NCBI RefSeq assembly: GCF_033547075.1
Contig: NZ_CP137891.1
Coordinates: forward strand, 1,302,001-1,366,000
Direction: 5' to 3'
Source of the DNA: Flavobacterium ardleyense
GTDB lineage: Bacteria > Bacteroidota > Bacteroidia > Flavobacteriales > Flavobacteriaceae
DNA length: 64,000 nucleotides
Numbering within the stretch: position 1 is the first letter of the stretch; each line of letters begins with the position of its first letter. Of this stretch, positions 34,563-42,943 are shown piece by piece. A program made the translations under genes and the position numbers. The notes under the pieces are model-generated. The model was not told the DNA's origin and made no database searches. It worked only from the letters and a program-made list of their open reading frames with translations.

Positions 34563-35924
34563 ATGCAGATACATTTCATAGCTATTGGCGGTAGCGCGAT
34601 GCACAATCTCGCCTTGGCACTTCACGATAAAGGATATAAAGTTACGGGTAGCGACGATGCAATCTTTGAACCTTCGAAATCAAGACTGGACAAAAAAGGA
34701 ATTTTACCAGAAGTTTTAGGCTGGTTTCCTGAGAAAATAAATCAAAATCTCGATGCGGTAATTGTTGGAATGCACGCAAAAGGAGATAATCCAGAACTGC
34801 TTCGCGCCAAGGAATTAGGCCTCAAAATATATTCGTATCCTGAATTTCTATTCGAACAATCCAAAAATAAAACCCGAGTAGTAATTGGTGGATCGCACGG
34901 GAAAACTACGATTACTTCAATGATTCTGCACGTGATGAACTATATGAACATCAATGTGGATTTTATGGTGGGAGCCCAACTTGAAGGTTTTGACAATATG
35001 GTGCATCTGACGGAAGAGAATGATTTTGTCGTTCTTGAAGGTGACGAATACCTTTCGTCGCCAATAGATTTACGACCAAAGTTTCATTTGTATCAACCAA
35101 ATATCGCGCTAATCAGCGGAATTGCGTGGGATCATATCAATGTTTTTCCAACTTACGAAAATTACGTTGAGCAGTTTGAAATCTTTATCTCGAAAATTAC
35201 CAACGGCGGAATCTTGATTTATAATGAAGAAGATCCTGAAGTAAAACGTGTTGCCGAAGCTGCGACAAATCCAATTAGAAAAATTCCGTACAGTACGCCA
35301 TCGTATTCGGTAGAAAATGGAGAAACTTTGCTTGATACACCCGAAGGACCGATGCCAATTGAGGTTTTTGGTGCGCACAACTTGAATAATTTGGCTGGAG
35401 CCAAGTGGGTTTGCCAGAATATGGGCGTTGATGAAGAGGATTTCTACGAGGCAATTGCAACTTTTAAAGGGGCTTCGAAAAGGCTAGAGAAAATTGCTCA
35501 AAGCAAAAACAAAGTCGCTTACAAAGATTTTGCCCATTCGCCAAGCAAGGTTTCGGCAACGACCAAAGCGGTAAAAGCTCAGTTTCCAGATCGTGAACTG
35601 GTGGCTTGTCTCGAATTGCATACGTACAGTAGTTTGAATCCTGAATTCCTGAAAGAATATCAAGGCGCGCTTGATGCAGCAGATACGGCGGTCGTGTTCT
35701 TTTCGCCGGAAGCGGTAAAAATTAAACAGCTAGAAGCAATTTCTAAAGAAGATATTGAAGTAGCTTTTCAACGGAAAGGTTTGATCGTAATGACCGATCC
35801 TGAAGACTTTAAAAATTACCTTAAGTCGTTGACAGACAAAGCGAAATTTTCATTACTTTTAATGAGTTCAGGAAATTATGGCGGTCTAAACTTTGATGAT
35901 GTAAAATCTCTTATCGCAGAATAG
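34563..35924 (+). CDS. mpl: UDP-N-acetylmuramate:L-alanyl-gamma-D-glutamyl-meso-diaminopimelate ligase
   Basis: Mur-ligase of 453 residues that reattaches recycled tripeptide to UDP-MurNAc. The N-terminal IHFIAIGGSAMHNLA (about 3-17) is the Mpl/MurC Rossmann block, the ATP P-loop GSHGKTT is at 110-116, and YKDFAHSPSKV carries the variant central motif of Mpl, where MurC has DDYGHHP. It pairs functionally with anmK earlier in the window. It starts an apparent operon mpl-radC-yjjG-secreted protein with gaps of 28, 29 and 1 nt. Confidence 0.92.
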   Translation: MQIHFIAIGGSAMHNLALALHDKGYKVTGSDDAIFEPSKSRLDKKGILPEVLGWFPEKINQNLDAVIVGMHAKGDNPELLRAKELGLKIYSYPEFLFEQSKNKTRVVIGGSHGKTTITSMILHVMNYMNINVDFMVGAQLEGFDNMVHLTEENDFVVLEGDEYLSSPIDLRPKFHLYQPNIALISGIAWDHINVFPTYENYVEQFEIFISKITNGGILIYNEEDPEVKRVAEAATNPIRKIPYSTPSYSVENGETLLDTPEGPMPIEVFGAHNLNNLAGAKWVCQNMGVDEEDFYEAIATFKGASKRLEKIAQSKNKVAYKDFAHSPSKVSATTKAVKAQFPDRELVACLELHTYSSLNPEFLKEYQGALDAADTAVVFFSPEAVKIKQLEAISKEDIEVAFQRKGLIVMTDPEDFKNYLKSLTDKAKFSLLLMSSGNYGGLNFDDVKSLIAE

Positions 35925-35952
35925 ACCTATTGTTAATGCAACAACTAGTGCT

Positions 35953-36645
35953 ATGGATAAAACTTCTTTTCCAATTACCTATTGGGCCGAGGACGATAGG
36001 CCGCGTGAGAAACTCCTATTAAAGGGGAAGACCGCGCTCAGCGATGCCGAACTGATTGCAATCTTGCTAGGTTCGGGTTCGCGAAATGAGTCGGCAGTGG
36101 CGTTGAGTCAGCGGATATTGCAGACTTTCGAAAATAATCTCAATAGCTTGGGCAAATGTTCGGTTAAGACGCTCTGTGAGTTTAAAGGAATTGGTCCAGC
36201 CAAAGCAATTGCAATTGTGGCCGCGATGGAATTAGGACGGCGGAGAAGGAGCGAGGAGGCTTTGGAGTTGGCTAAGATTATGAGTAGCAAATCGGTCTTT
36301 TCGATAATGCAACCGATAATTGGCGAACTCGATCACGAGGAGTTTTGGATTTTGTATCTCAATAATTCCAACAAGGTATTATTTAAGTCGCAACTCAGCA
36401 AAGGCGGTATTACGGGAACGGTAGTTGATGTGAGAGTCGTTTATAAAACTGCTTTGGAGAAGAACGCTGTTTCGATAATTTTGACGCACAATCATCCTTC
36501 GGGAACGCTTGTGCCAAGTGAAGCCGACAAGCAAATTACTCAAAAGCTCAAAATGGCAGGTGTTCATTTAGATATAAAAGTGCTAGATCATATAATAATT
36601 ACCGAGCACGCATTCTTTAGTTTTGCAGACGAAGGATTGATGTAA
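35953..36645 (+). CDS. radC: RadC family JAB1/MPN-domain protein
   Basis: 230 residues. A helix-hairpin-helix-like N-terminal part (about 20-100, with LCEFKGIGPAKA) precedes the JAMM metalloprotease-like domain, whose metal motif is THNHPSG (His-179, His-181) with Asp-192. The name radC is historical. A role in DNA repair has been disputed and the true function is unknown. It is a complete chromosomal form, not the short mobile-element type, and is co-directional with mpl and yjjG. Confidence 0.93.
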   Translation: MDKTSFPITYWAEDDRPREKLLLKGKTALSDAELIAILLGSGSRNESAVALSQRILQTFENNLNSLGKCSVKTLCEFKGIGPAKAIAIVAAMELGRRRRSEEALELAKIMSSKSVFSIMQPIIGELDHEEFWILYLNNSNKVLFKSQLSKGGITGTVVDVRVVYKTALEKNAVSIILTHNHPSGTLVPSEADKQITQKLKMAGVHLDIKVLDHIIITEHAFFSFADEGLM

Positions 36646-36674
36646 CTGTTTAAAATTGAAATGTAGAATCGACT

Positions 36675-37361
36675 ATGAAATTAGATAATATAACAGATGT
36701 TTTTTTTGACTTGGATCACACACTTTGGGATTTCGAAACAAACTCTGCGCTGACTTTTAGAAATATTTTACCAAAAAACAATGTCCCTGTTGATGTTGAA
36801 GCTTTTATACAAGCTTATGTTCCGATAAACTTCGCCTATTGGGAAGATTTTAGAATGGAAAAAATCGATCAAAAACAACTTCGATACGGAAGATTAAAAG
36901 ATTCTTTTAATGCTATTAATTACGATGTAAGTGATGAAATGATTGATATTTTGGCCGAAGATTATATTCAAGTTTTACCATCTCACAATCATTTATTTGA
37001 AGGTGCTTTTGAAGTTTTGGATTATCTAAAATCAAAGTACAGACTTCATATTATTACCAATGGTTTTAATACTATCCAAAACCATAAACTGACGAATTCG
37101 AAAATTAAACATTATTTCGAAACTATTACAGATTCGGAATCGGCAGGAGTTAAGAAGCCAAATCCGATTATTTTCAATCATGCTCTAAAAGTTGCAGCGG
37201 TAGATTGCCAAAACTCTGTAATGATTGGCGATTGTATTGAGGCAGATGTAAAAGGTGCATTGCAATGTGGTATGGATGCAATTTTGTTTCACGTAAATCC
37301 GTGTGAACTGGATTCAATCAAGCGAGTTGCAACTTTAAAAGAACTTAAAAATTATTTATAA
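36675..37361 (+). CDS. yjjG: YjjG family noncanonical pyrimidine nucleotidase
   Basis: HAD-superfamily phosphatase of 228 residues. Motif I FFDLDHTLWDF has the nucleophile Asp-12 and Asp-14, motif II is IITNG, the motif III Lys is in SAGVKKPNP, and motif IV is MIGDCIEADVKGA. The DHTLWDF variant is characteristic of YjjG, which removes phosphate from noncanonical pyrimidine nucleotides to protect DNA. It lies between radC and a secreted-protein gene, which starts 1 nt after its stop. Confidence 0.92.
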   Translation: MKLDNITDVFFDLDHTLWDFETNSALTFRNILPKNNVPVDVEAFIQAYVPINFAYWEDFRMEKIDQKQLRYGRLKDSFNAINYDVSDEMIDILAEDYIQVLPSHNHLFEGAFEVLDYLKSKYRLHIITNGFNTIQNHKLTNSKIKHYFETITDSESAGVKKPNPIIFNHALKVAAVDCQNSVMIGDCIEADVKGALQCGMDAILFHVNPCELDSIKRVATLKELKNYL

Positions 37362-37362
37362 A

Positions 37363-38085
37363 ATGTTTAGATATTTATTCGTATTACTATTTTTTGTAGG
37401 AAACTGTTTTTCGCAAAATCTCAATCAATTTAAATATGTAGAAGTCCCTCAGAAATTTCCTTTCCAGAAGGAAAATAATATGTATAATCTTAATATGTAC
37501 ACTAAGTTACTTCTAGAAAAGTATGGGTTCGTGGCTTATATGGATGATGAAATCAAACCAAAAGAGGCGGCCGAAAATAATTGCTCACGTGTATTACGCG
37601 CAGTTTTAGAAGAAGATAGCAACTTGTTTGTTCGCAAGCTTACGGTAAAGCTTGTAGATTGTCAGAATAAAGTGGTGTATCAAACCAAAGAGGGAACAAG
37701 TTCTACCAAAGATTTGAAAGTTGCCTATGTGCATGCTTTACGGCTTGCGTTTGAATCTTTTGATACCTTGAATTATAAATTTGAAGAAGGCAATTTGGCC
37801 ACAGCCCAAAAACCTCATGGCAGTATTGTTGTACAAAGTAATAGCATAAATAAAGTCGTTATCGATTTGCAATTTAATGCCAGAAGAATAGAAAATGGAT
37901 TCAAGCTTCAATCAGCTGAAATGCCAGAGATCATTATGAAAAAATCTAGCATCGAACACTACTTTATTGCGCAGATAGGCGACCTGCCGGCTATGATTTA
38001 CCGTGAAGGTTCAAATTGGAAAATGGATTTTTATCAGAATGGGGAGCTTCAGAAAAAGACGATTTCGATTCGGTTTTTAAATTAG
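37363..38085 (+). CDS. Secreted protein of unknown function
   Basis: 240 residues beginning with a clear signal peptide (MFRYLFVLLFFVGNCFSQ, cut near residue 18). The mature part has alternating beta-like stretches (FVRKLTVKLVDCQNKVVYQT, IVVQSNSINKVVIDLQF) and a final YREGSNWKMDFYQNG segment, with no metal or catalytic motif visible. No known domain is recognised. It probably belongs to the conserved hypothetical periplasmic proteins of Flavobacteriaceae. It is co-transcribed with yjjG, and its stop overlaps the convergent stop of rarA by 3 nt. Confidence 0.85.
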   Translation: MFRYLFVLLFFVGNCFSQNLNQFKYVEVPQKFPFQKENNMYNLNMYTKLLLEKYGFVAYMDDEIKPKEAAENNCSRVLRAVLEEDSNLFVRKLTVKLVDCQNKVVYQTKEGTSSTKDLKVAYVHALRLAFESFDTLNYKFEEGNLATAQKPHGSIVVQSNSINKVVIDLQFNARRIENGFKLQSAEMPEIIMKKSSIEHYFIAQIGDLPAMIYREGSNWKMDFYQNGELQKKTISIRFLN

Positions 38086-39359
38086 TAGCCGTACTTTTCT
38101 TTCCATCTATTTTTCAAAAACTCTCTAGTCTGAGTCTCCCGTTGATTGTTGCCGGGCGTGTAAATTAAGGTATTTTGAATCTCGTCGGGTAGAAATTCCT
38201 GCAGCACAAAATTATTTTGATAATTGTGCGAATATTGATATTCGTCGCCGTAGCCTAATTCTTTCATCAATTTAGTTGGTGCATTTCGCAAATGTAAAGG
38301 TACAGGTAGATTTCCAGTCTGTTTTACTAACTGTTGCGCAGTATTTATTGCCATATAGCTCGAATTGCTTTTGGGCGAGGTCGCTAGGTAAACCACACAC
38401 TGACTTAAGATAATTCTGCTTTCAGGATACCCGATCGTGGTAACCGCCTGAAAGGTATTGTTTGCCATAATTAGCGCGGTGGGGTTGGCGTTGCCAATAT
38501 CTTCGCTAGATAAAATTAGGAGCCGTCTTGCAATGAATTTCACATCTTCTCCGCCTTCAATCATCCTTGCCAACCAATAGACTGCTGCGTTTGGATCGCT
38601 GCCTCGAATCGATTTTATAAATGCCGAAACGATATCGTAATGTTGTTCGCCGGTTTTGTCGTAGAGAACAGTATTTTGCTGTGCTATTTTGAGAACCATC
38701 TCGTTGGTAATAACAATTTTGCCGGAAGGCGAAGCATTAATAACTAACTCAAAAACATTGAGTAGTTTTCGGCCATCACCGCCAGAAAGTCTCAACAACG
38801 CCTCCACCTCTTGAAGTTCAATATCTTTCTTTTGCAAATAAGTATCGGTAACTATTGCGCGCTGTAACAGTTGCTCCAAGTCAGCTTTCGTGAAAGAATT
38901 TAAAACATACACTTGACAGCGTGACAGGAGTGCAGGGATGACTTCAAAACTAGGATTCTCGGTTGTAGCGCCAATTAGTGTAATCCATCCTTTCTCTACC
39001 GCAGCTAATAATGAATCTTGTTGTGATTTGCTAAAGCGGTGAATCTCGTCGATAAATAATAAAGGTTTTCTGGCCGTAAACATGCCGCCGCTGGCCTTGG
39101 CTTTATCAATTATCTCGCGAATATCTTTTACGCCAGAATTAATTGCAGAAAGGCTATAATATGGCCTATCAGATTGTTCTGCAATTATTTGTGCAAGGGT
39201 GGTTTTTCCAGTACCTGGAGGTCCCCAAAATATTAACGAAGGAATAATACCATTCGCAATCTGCCGCGTAAGTGAGCCTTGCGGGCCAACCAAATGTTGT
39301 TGACTTATATAATCCTCGATTTTCTGAGGTCTGATTCTTTCTGCCAAAGGTATTTCCAT
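38082..39359 (-). CDS. rarA: Replication-associated recombination protein A (AAA+ ATPase)
   Basis: RarA/MgsA of 425 residues, a clamp-loader-like AAA+ ATPase acting at stalled replication forks. Walker A is GPPGTGKT (46-53), Walker B LLFIDEIH (100-107), sensor 1 IGATTENPS, and the C-terminal tetramerisation region has [16 protein letters not shown] and YPHN-like blocks (SHNYQNNFV). The start ATG at 39359 lies 4 nt after a consensus -7 box with a -33 element, so the message is probably leaderless. Confidence 0.96.
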   Translation of the reverse strand: MEIPLAERIRPQKIEDYISQQHLVGPQGSLTRQIANGIIPSLIFWGPPGTGKTTLAQIIAEQSDRPYYSLSAINSGVKDIREIIDKAKASGGMFTARKPLLFIDEIHRFSKSQQDSLLAAVEKGWITLIGATTENPSFEVIPALLSRCQVYVLNSFTKADLEQLLQRAIVTDTYLQKKDIELQEVEALLRLSGGDGRKLLNVFELVINASPSGKIVITNEMVLKIAQQNTVLYDKTGEQHYDIVSAFIKSIRGSDPNAAVYWLARMIEGGEDVKFIARRLLILSSEDIGNANPTALIMANNTFQAVTTIGYPESRIILSQCVVYLATSPKSNSSYMAINTAQQLVKQTGNLPVPLHLRNAPTKLMKELGYGDEYQYSHNYQNNFVLQEFLPDEIQNTLIYTPGNNQRETQTREFLKNRWKEKYGY

Positions 39360-39363
39360 TTAG

Positions 39364-39392
39364 CAAAATTACTAAAATTCTATTAGAACAAA
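39364..39392 (-). promoter_or_regulatory. Promoter of rarA (-33 and -7)
   Basis: The minus strand shows TTTG (39392-39389), 17 nt, then TAATTTTG (39371-39364). This fits the Bacteroidetes TTTG-N17-20-TAnnTTTG promoter. The -7 box is followed by CTAA and then the ATG, so transcription should begin at or next to the start codon. Confidence 0.7.
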
Positions 39393-39501
39393 GGTCTTAG
39401 AGTCACTGTGAAATATTTTTTACGAAATATTTGTAATTATATTTTGCATATCTATATATTATTGTTAAATTTAGATGATTTATAAATTAAAATATACAAA
39501 T

Positions 39502-39702
39502 ATGGCAGTTTTAAAAGTTATTGAGGTTTTAGCAAGTTCTAAAATAAGTTGGGAAGATGCATCGAAAGAAGCCGTTAAGCACGCTGCGAAAACGGTGAAG
39601 AATTTGAGATCAGTTTATGTAAAAGAGCAAAGTATGACGATTGATAATGGTAATATTGTTGATTATAGAGTCACACTAAAGTTAAGTTTTGAGTTGGAGT
39701 AA
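39502..39702 (+). CDS. Dodecin family flavin-binding protein
   Basis: 66 residues from ATG 39502 (MAVLKVIEVLASSKISWEDA). Dodecins form hollow 12-mers that store flavins. The pattern VIEVLASS-x-SWEDA, the central helix of about 15 residues, the flavin-stacking region and the C-terminal YRVTLKLSFELE strand all match. An in-frame upstream ATG at 39475 would add nine residues outside the family fold and is not used. Flanked by rarA (divergent) and its own terminator. Confidence 0.92.
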   Translation: MAVLKVIEVLASSKISWEDASKEAVKHAAKTVKNLRSVYVKEQSMTIDNGNIVDYRVTLKLSFELE

Positions 39703-39730
39703 GTTTTTGATATAGGTTTAGTTTAGAAAG

Positions 39731-39760
39731 ACTGTTGCATTAATTTGTAGCAGTTTTTTT
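39731..39760 (+). terminator. Terminator of the dodecin gene
   Basis: Stem ACTGTTGC (39731-39738) with GTAGCAGT (39747-39754), including two G-T pairs, followed by T7. Confidence 0.7.
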
Positions 39761-39808
39761 ATATCGTAATGTGACAGGCAATTGTCGGCGCATTTATGAC
39801 AAGATTGG

Positions 39809-39816
39809 TATATTTG
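39809..39816 (+). promoter_or_regulatory. -7 promoter box of the rhomboid gene
   Basis: TATATTTG, a perfect consensus, lies 38 nt before the ATG at 39855. A TTG at 39782-39784 is present, but its 24-nt spacing is long. Confidence 0.55.
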
Positions 39817-39854
39817 AAAAACGGCATAACTTTCGAGTCTGCAAATAAAAACGT

Positions 39855-40634
39855 ATGAACGATACAGATTTTAAATTTTCTTCCAAGGTAATCCTCATCC
39901 CTTTCTTATGTGTACTTCTACTGTGGATTGTATTTTGGGTGGAGGTGAGATTCAAAATTAATTTAACGCAATACGGAATTTATCCACGCGATTTAGTTGG
40001 ACTTAGAGGTGTGACCTTCAGCCCATTTTTACACGGAAATATAGAACACCTTTATAATAATAGTATTCCGCTATTTATCTTAACAATGTCGCTGTATTAT
40101 TTCTACGACAACGTGGCAACTAAAATTTTGTTCTACGGAGTTCTGGTTTCAGGAATTTTAACATGGACTATTGGACGAAGTAACATTCATATTGGCGCGA
40201 GTAGTCTTATCTATGTACTGGTGGCATTTATATTCTTTAAGGGGATACTGACAAAGTATTTTCGACTTGTCGCCTTGTCACTCTCGGTGATTATGATATA
40301 TGGGGGCATGATTTGGTATGTTTTTCCGGATATGGATGCTGAGAAAAACATTTCTTGGGAAGGTCACTTGTCTGGACTGATCACAGGAATAGTATTCGCG
40401 CTATTTTTCAAAACTCCGCAATTTGAAAAAGTCATTAAGTACGAGTGGGAGCATCCAGATTTTGATGCTGAGAATGATCCATTCATGCAGCGGTTTGATG
40501 AGAATGGGAATTTTGTTCCGACACCGAAGCCAGAAGTTATTCCTGAAGATCTTCAGAATGTTGGAAATATTTCTACTACTCAGCAAGATATCAACTTTGT
40601 CTATATCTATCACAAGAGTGAAGTGGAAAAATAA
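39855..40634 (+). CDS. Rhomboid family intramembrane serine protease
   Basis: 259 residues with about six membrane segments in the first 190 and a soluble acidic/proline tail. The catalytic dyad is Ser-116 in IGASSLIY and His-171 in WEGHLSG. The oxyanion-side block is HGNIEHLYNNS (60-70). The motif reads GASS rather than the usual GASG. The following residue is Ser, so activity is likely but not certain. Substrates are unknown. It has its own promoter and a bidirectional terminator shared with rlmB. Confidence 0.9.
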   Translation: MNDTDFKFSSKVILIPFLCVLLLWIVFWVEVRFKINLTQYGIYPRDLVGLRGVTFSPFLHGNIEHLYNNSIPLFILTMSLYYFYDNVATKILFYGVLVSGILTWTIGRSNIHIGASSLIYVLVAFIFFKGILTKYFRLVALSLSVIMIYGGMIWYVFPDMDAEKNISWEGHLSGLITGIVFALFFKTPQFEKVIKYEWEHPDFDAENDPFMQRFDENGNFVPTPKPEVIPEDLQNVGNISTTQQDINFVYIYHKSEVEK

Positions 40635-40636
40635 AA

Positions 40637-40662
40637 AAAGCCAGATAGATTCTGGCTTTTTT
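40637..40662. terminator. Bidirectional terminator between the rhomboid gene and rlmB
   Basis: Stem AAAGCCAGA with TCTGGCTTT (core GCCAGA 40640-40645, TCTGGC 40651-40656), with A-run left and T-run right, between two convergent genes. Confidence 0.85.
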
Positions 40663-40667
40663 GGTAA

Positions 40668-41402
40668 CTATTGTCTTTGTCTGACAGCTTCGTATAGAAA
40701 TGCTCCGGCCGCAACTGATACATTTAACGACCCTATACTACCAAACATTGGTAGCTTTGCTTTCTCGTCTATAACTTTTAGCACTGAAGGATTAACTCCT
40801 CTGTCTTCAGATCCCATTACTATAGCAAGAGGCTGAGTCAAGTCTAACTCGTACAAAGAGGTTTCGGTTTTCTCGGTAGCAGCAATCGTTTTGATTCCTG
40901 ATCCTTGCAAGAAGAAGATGGCATCTTTAATGTGCGCAACCTTACAAATTGGCACATTAAATACAGCTCCTGCTGATGTTTTTACCGTATCTCCATTTAC
41001 GGGAGCAGAACCTTGTTTTTGAACAATGATTCCAGAAACGCCCGTACATTCGGCAGTTCTAATAATTGCGCCAAAATTCCGTGCATCAGAAAGTTGATCT
41101 AAAATCAAAAATAATGGAGCTTTATTTGTTTCTAAAGTTTGAGCGACCAAGGTTTCTAAATCATAAAATCCTACTGGAGATATTGTCGCGACAGCACCTT
41201 GATGGTTGTTGTGGGTAAGTCTATTTAGTTTTTCAACTGGGACATAAGTAAAGTTGATATCATTGCGTTTCATAACTTTCATCAGGTCTTTCATCAATTC
41301 GCCCGATGCTTCCTTTTGAATAAACACTCTATCGACTTCCTTACCAGCTTGTATCGCTTCGATAATAGCTCTTATCCCAAATATTTGTTGTTCATTTTCC
41401 AT
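40668..41402 (-). CDS. rlmB: 23S rRNA (guanosine(2251)-2'-O)-methyltransferase
   Basis: SPOUT (TrmH family) methyltransferase of 244 residues modifying Gm2251 in the P loop of 23S rRNA. An L30e-like substrate-binding domain (about 1-75; QQIFGIRAIIEAI, HQGAVA) precedes the knotted catalytic domain, with motif 1 LDQLSDARNFGAIIRTAE, motif 2 IVMGSEDRGV and motif 3 IGSLNVSVAAGAFLYEA. RlmB is preferred over TrmH by overall length and the N-terminal domain. The consensus -7 box lies 4 nt before the ATG. Confidence 0.93.
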   Translation of the reverse strand: MENEQQIFGIRAIIEAIQAGKEVDRVFIQKEASGELMKDLMKVMKRNDINFTYVPVEKLNRLTHNNHQGAVATISPVGFYDLETLVAQTLETNKAPLFLILDQLSDARNFGAIIRTAECTGVSGIIVQKQGSAPVNGDTVKTSAGAVFNVPICKVAHIKDAIFFLQGSGIKTIAATEKTETSLYELDLTQPLAIVMGSEDRGVNPSVLKVIDEKAKLPMFGSIGSLNVSVAAGAFLYEAVRQRQ

Positions 41403-41406
41403 GATG

Positions 41407-41414
41407 CAAATGTA
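41407..41414 (-). promoter_or_regulatory. -7 promoter box of rlmB
   Basis: The minus strand reads TACATTTG, then CATC, then ATG. It is the third gene here with exactly 4 nt between box and start codon, predicting a leaderless transcript. Confidence 0.65.
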
Positions 41415-41446
41415 TAAAAAAAACCATCAGCGTAAACTGATGGTTT
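41413..41446 (-). terminator. Terminator of the susC-susD operon
   Basis: Perfect 10-bp stem AAACCATCAG (41421-41430) with CTGATGGTTT (41437-41446), followed in the minus direction by a T-run. It is placed between the susD-like stop and the rlmB promoter. Confidence 0.87.
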
Positions 41447-41469
41447 TAGGTTTATTATATATTCTGCGA

Positions 41470-42942
41470 TTAATTAATATCCCAGAAAATTTTTGTTTGA
41501 AGTTTGTCTCCTCCGATTGCAATTTTAGCTGCATCAAGATTTGCTTTATTAACTGTAACTTCTGAAGAAGGATAAGTTAATCGTTTTGGCATTTTACCTT
41601 GAGCCGCAGCTACGGCATTAGATGGAGCGATAATTTCCGGTTGATCAAGTCTTCTAATAGAAGTCCAAGCTTCAAAAGGACGGTTAAATAACGCTAACCA
41701 CGCTTGAGTACCAATTTTTTTCTTCCAATCTCCATCTGCTGTAGTGTAAGCAACTTCAGGTTTTGCTAGGTAAGCTGTAGCAGCTGACGTAGATAATCCC
41801 CAAAATTCAAAAGAACTAGTAATTGCATCATTGTAAAATGATTCTGCTGAACCACCTACTGCGTAACCTCTTTCTGCTGCCTCAGCTAAGTAGAAATTCA
41901 TTTCTGTAGCTTCAAATAGTTGAGCTGCTAGATCTGGAGCTCTTAATGCATTTCCAATTCCTGAGAAAAACTGTGCTAAATTTGCAACACCGTTTACACC
42001 CCCGATATAAGTTGAACCTTCATTTCCAACAGGTCTAAAGTATACTGCTAGCCTTGGATCTTCAAGATCAATAAGTGCATTCACAATTGTTGCAGAAGCC
42101 ACATAATCATTACGTCCACTAGCTTCAAGATCAGCATGTAAAGGATTGTAATTTGGTGGTCCACTAGAAAATACAAGTGCTGCATTTTGAGAGTTATCTG
42201 TAATAACTCCTGCAGTAACTGCACTTTCGATTGCGGTCTTAGCTAATGCGCTATTAACGTCTGCTAGGTTGATTCCGATTTTTACTTTTAGAGAGTTAGC
42301 AAATTCAATCCAACCTGCAACATCACCGTTGTAAATTCCATCACCTGACGCGAAAGAAGCTGCAGATGGATCAAGAATAGCAAGTGCATTATTTACACGA
42401 ACTAGTAAATCTGGATAGATTACTGCATCATCGTCATACTTTGGTAACACGTTAGTAGGATCTAATGCTTCTGAATAAGGAATGTCTCCAAATGAATCCA
42501 CTAATACTTGAAAAGTATACACTTTCATCAGTTCGATAATCGCTTTCTTATTTGCCTGTTGAGCAGTGAATTCTGCTTGAGTTTGCAAATCAGATTTAGA
42601 TTCTTTATCAATAACAGTTTCTGCAGTTGTTAAGTTTCCAAGAACATCACGATATAAGTTGTTCCATAAATTCACAGGAATATTTCTCTGTGTAAGATTG
42701 TAACGTGATTCTTGAAAGTATTGTGTTTGAGCCCAGTATTGAGTAAAGTATCTAAATGGACTTAAGTTAACACTAGACGTTGTCATCTGGCTAGCAAGCT
42801 CAAATTGCGCATTTGCAACTAGAGTTTCAGCAGGCACATCATAAGCTCTGTCTTTGTCATCATTAAAATTGGCATCCTCACTTGTACATCCTATAGCAAG
42901 GAATAGCGAGAAGGCTGCTATGGTATATTTTATCTTTTTCAT
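41470..42942 (-). CDS. SusD/RagB family outer-membrane lipoprotein
   Basis: Nutrient-binding lid protein of a SusCD importer, 490 residues. Lipoprotein signal MKKIKYTIAAFSLFLAIGC with the lipidated Cys-19, followed by an acidic segment typical of surface export in Flavobacteria (SEDANFNDDKD). The helical TPR-like scaffold and the C-terminal EAWTSIRRLDQPEI block fit the SusD-like 2 subfamily, which is often linked to peptides or simple substrates rather than glycans. It follows the susC-like gene by 1 nt. No polysaccharide lyase, glycoside hydrolase or sigma/anti-sigma pair is nearby. Confidence 0.92.
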   Translation of the reverse strand: MKKIKYTIAAFSLFLAIGCTSEDANFNDDKDRAYDVPAETLVANAQFELASQMTTSSVNLSPFRYFTQYWAQTQYFQESRYNLTQRNIPVNLWNNLYRDVLGNLTTAETVIDKESKSDLQTQAEFTAQQANKKAIIELMKVYTFQVLVDSFGDIPYSEALDPTNVLPKYDDDAVIYPDLLVRVNNALAILDPSAASFASGDGIYNGDVAGWIEFANSLKVKIGINLADVNSALAKTAIESAVTAGVITDNSQNAALVFSSGPPNYNPLHADLEASGRNDYVASATIVNALIDLEDPRLAVYFRPVGNEGSTYIGGVNGVANLAQFFSGIGNALRAPDLAAQLFEATEMNFYLAEAAERGYAVGGSAESFYNDAITSSFEFWGLSTSAATAYLAKPEVAYTTADGDWKKKIGTQAWLALFNRPFEAWTSIRRLDQPEIIAPSNAVAAAQGKMPKRLTYPSSEVTVNKANLDAAKIAIGGDKLQTKIFWDIN

Positions 42943-42943
42943 C

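Noticed and set aside
40423..40836. 137-codon plus frame across the rhomboid 3' end and rlmB
   Set aside because: Runs through a bidirectional terminator and two real genes in other frames.
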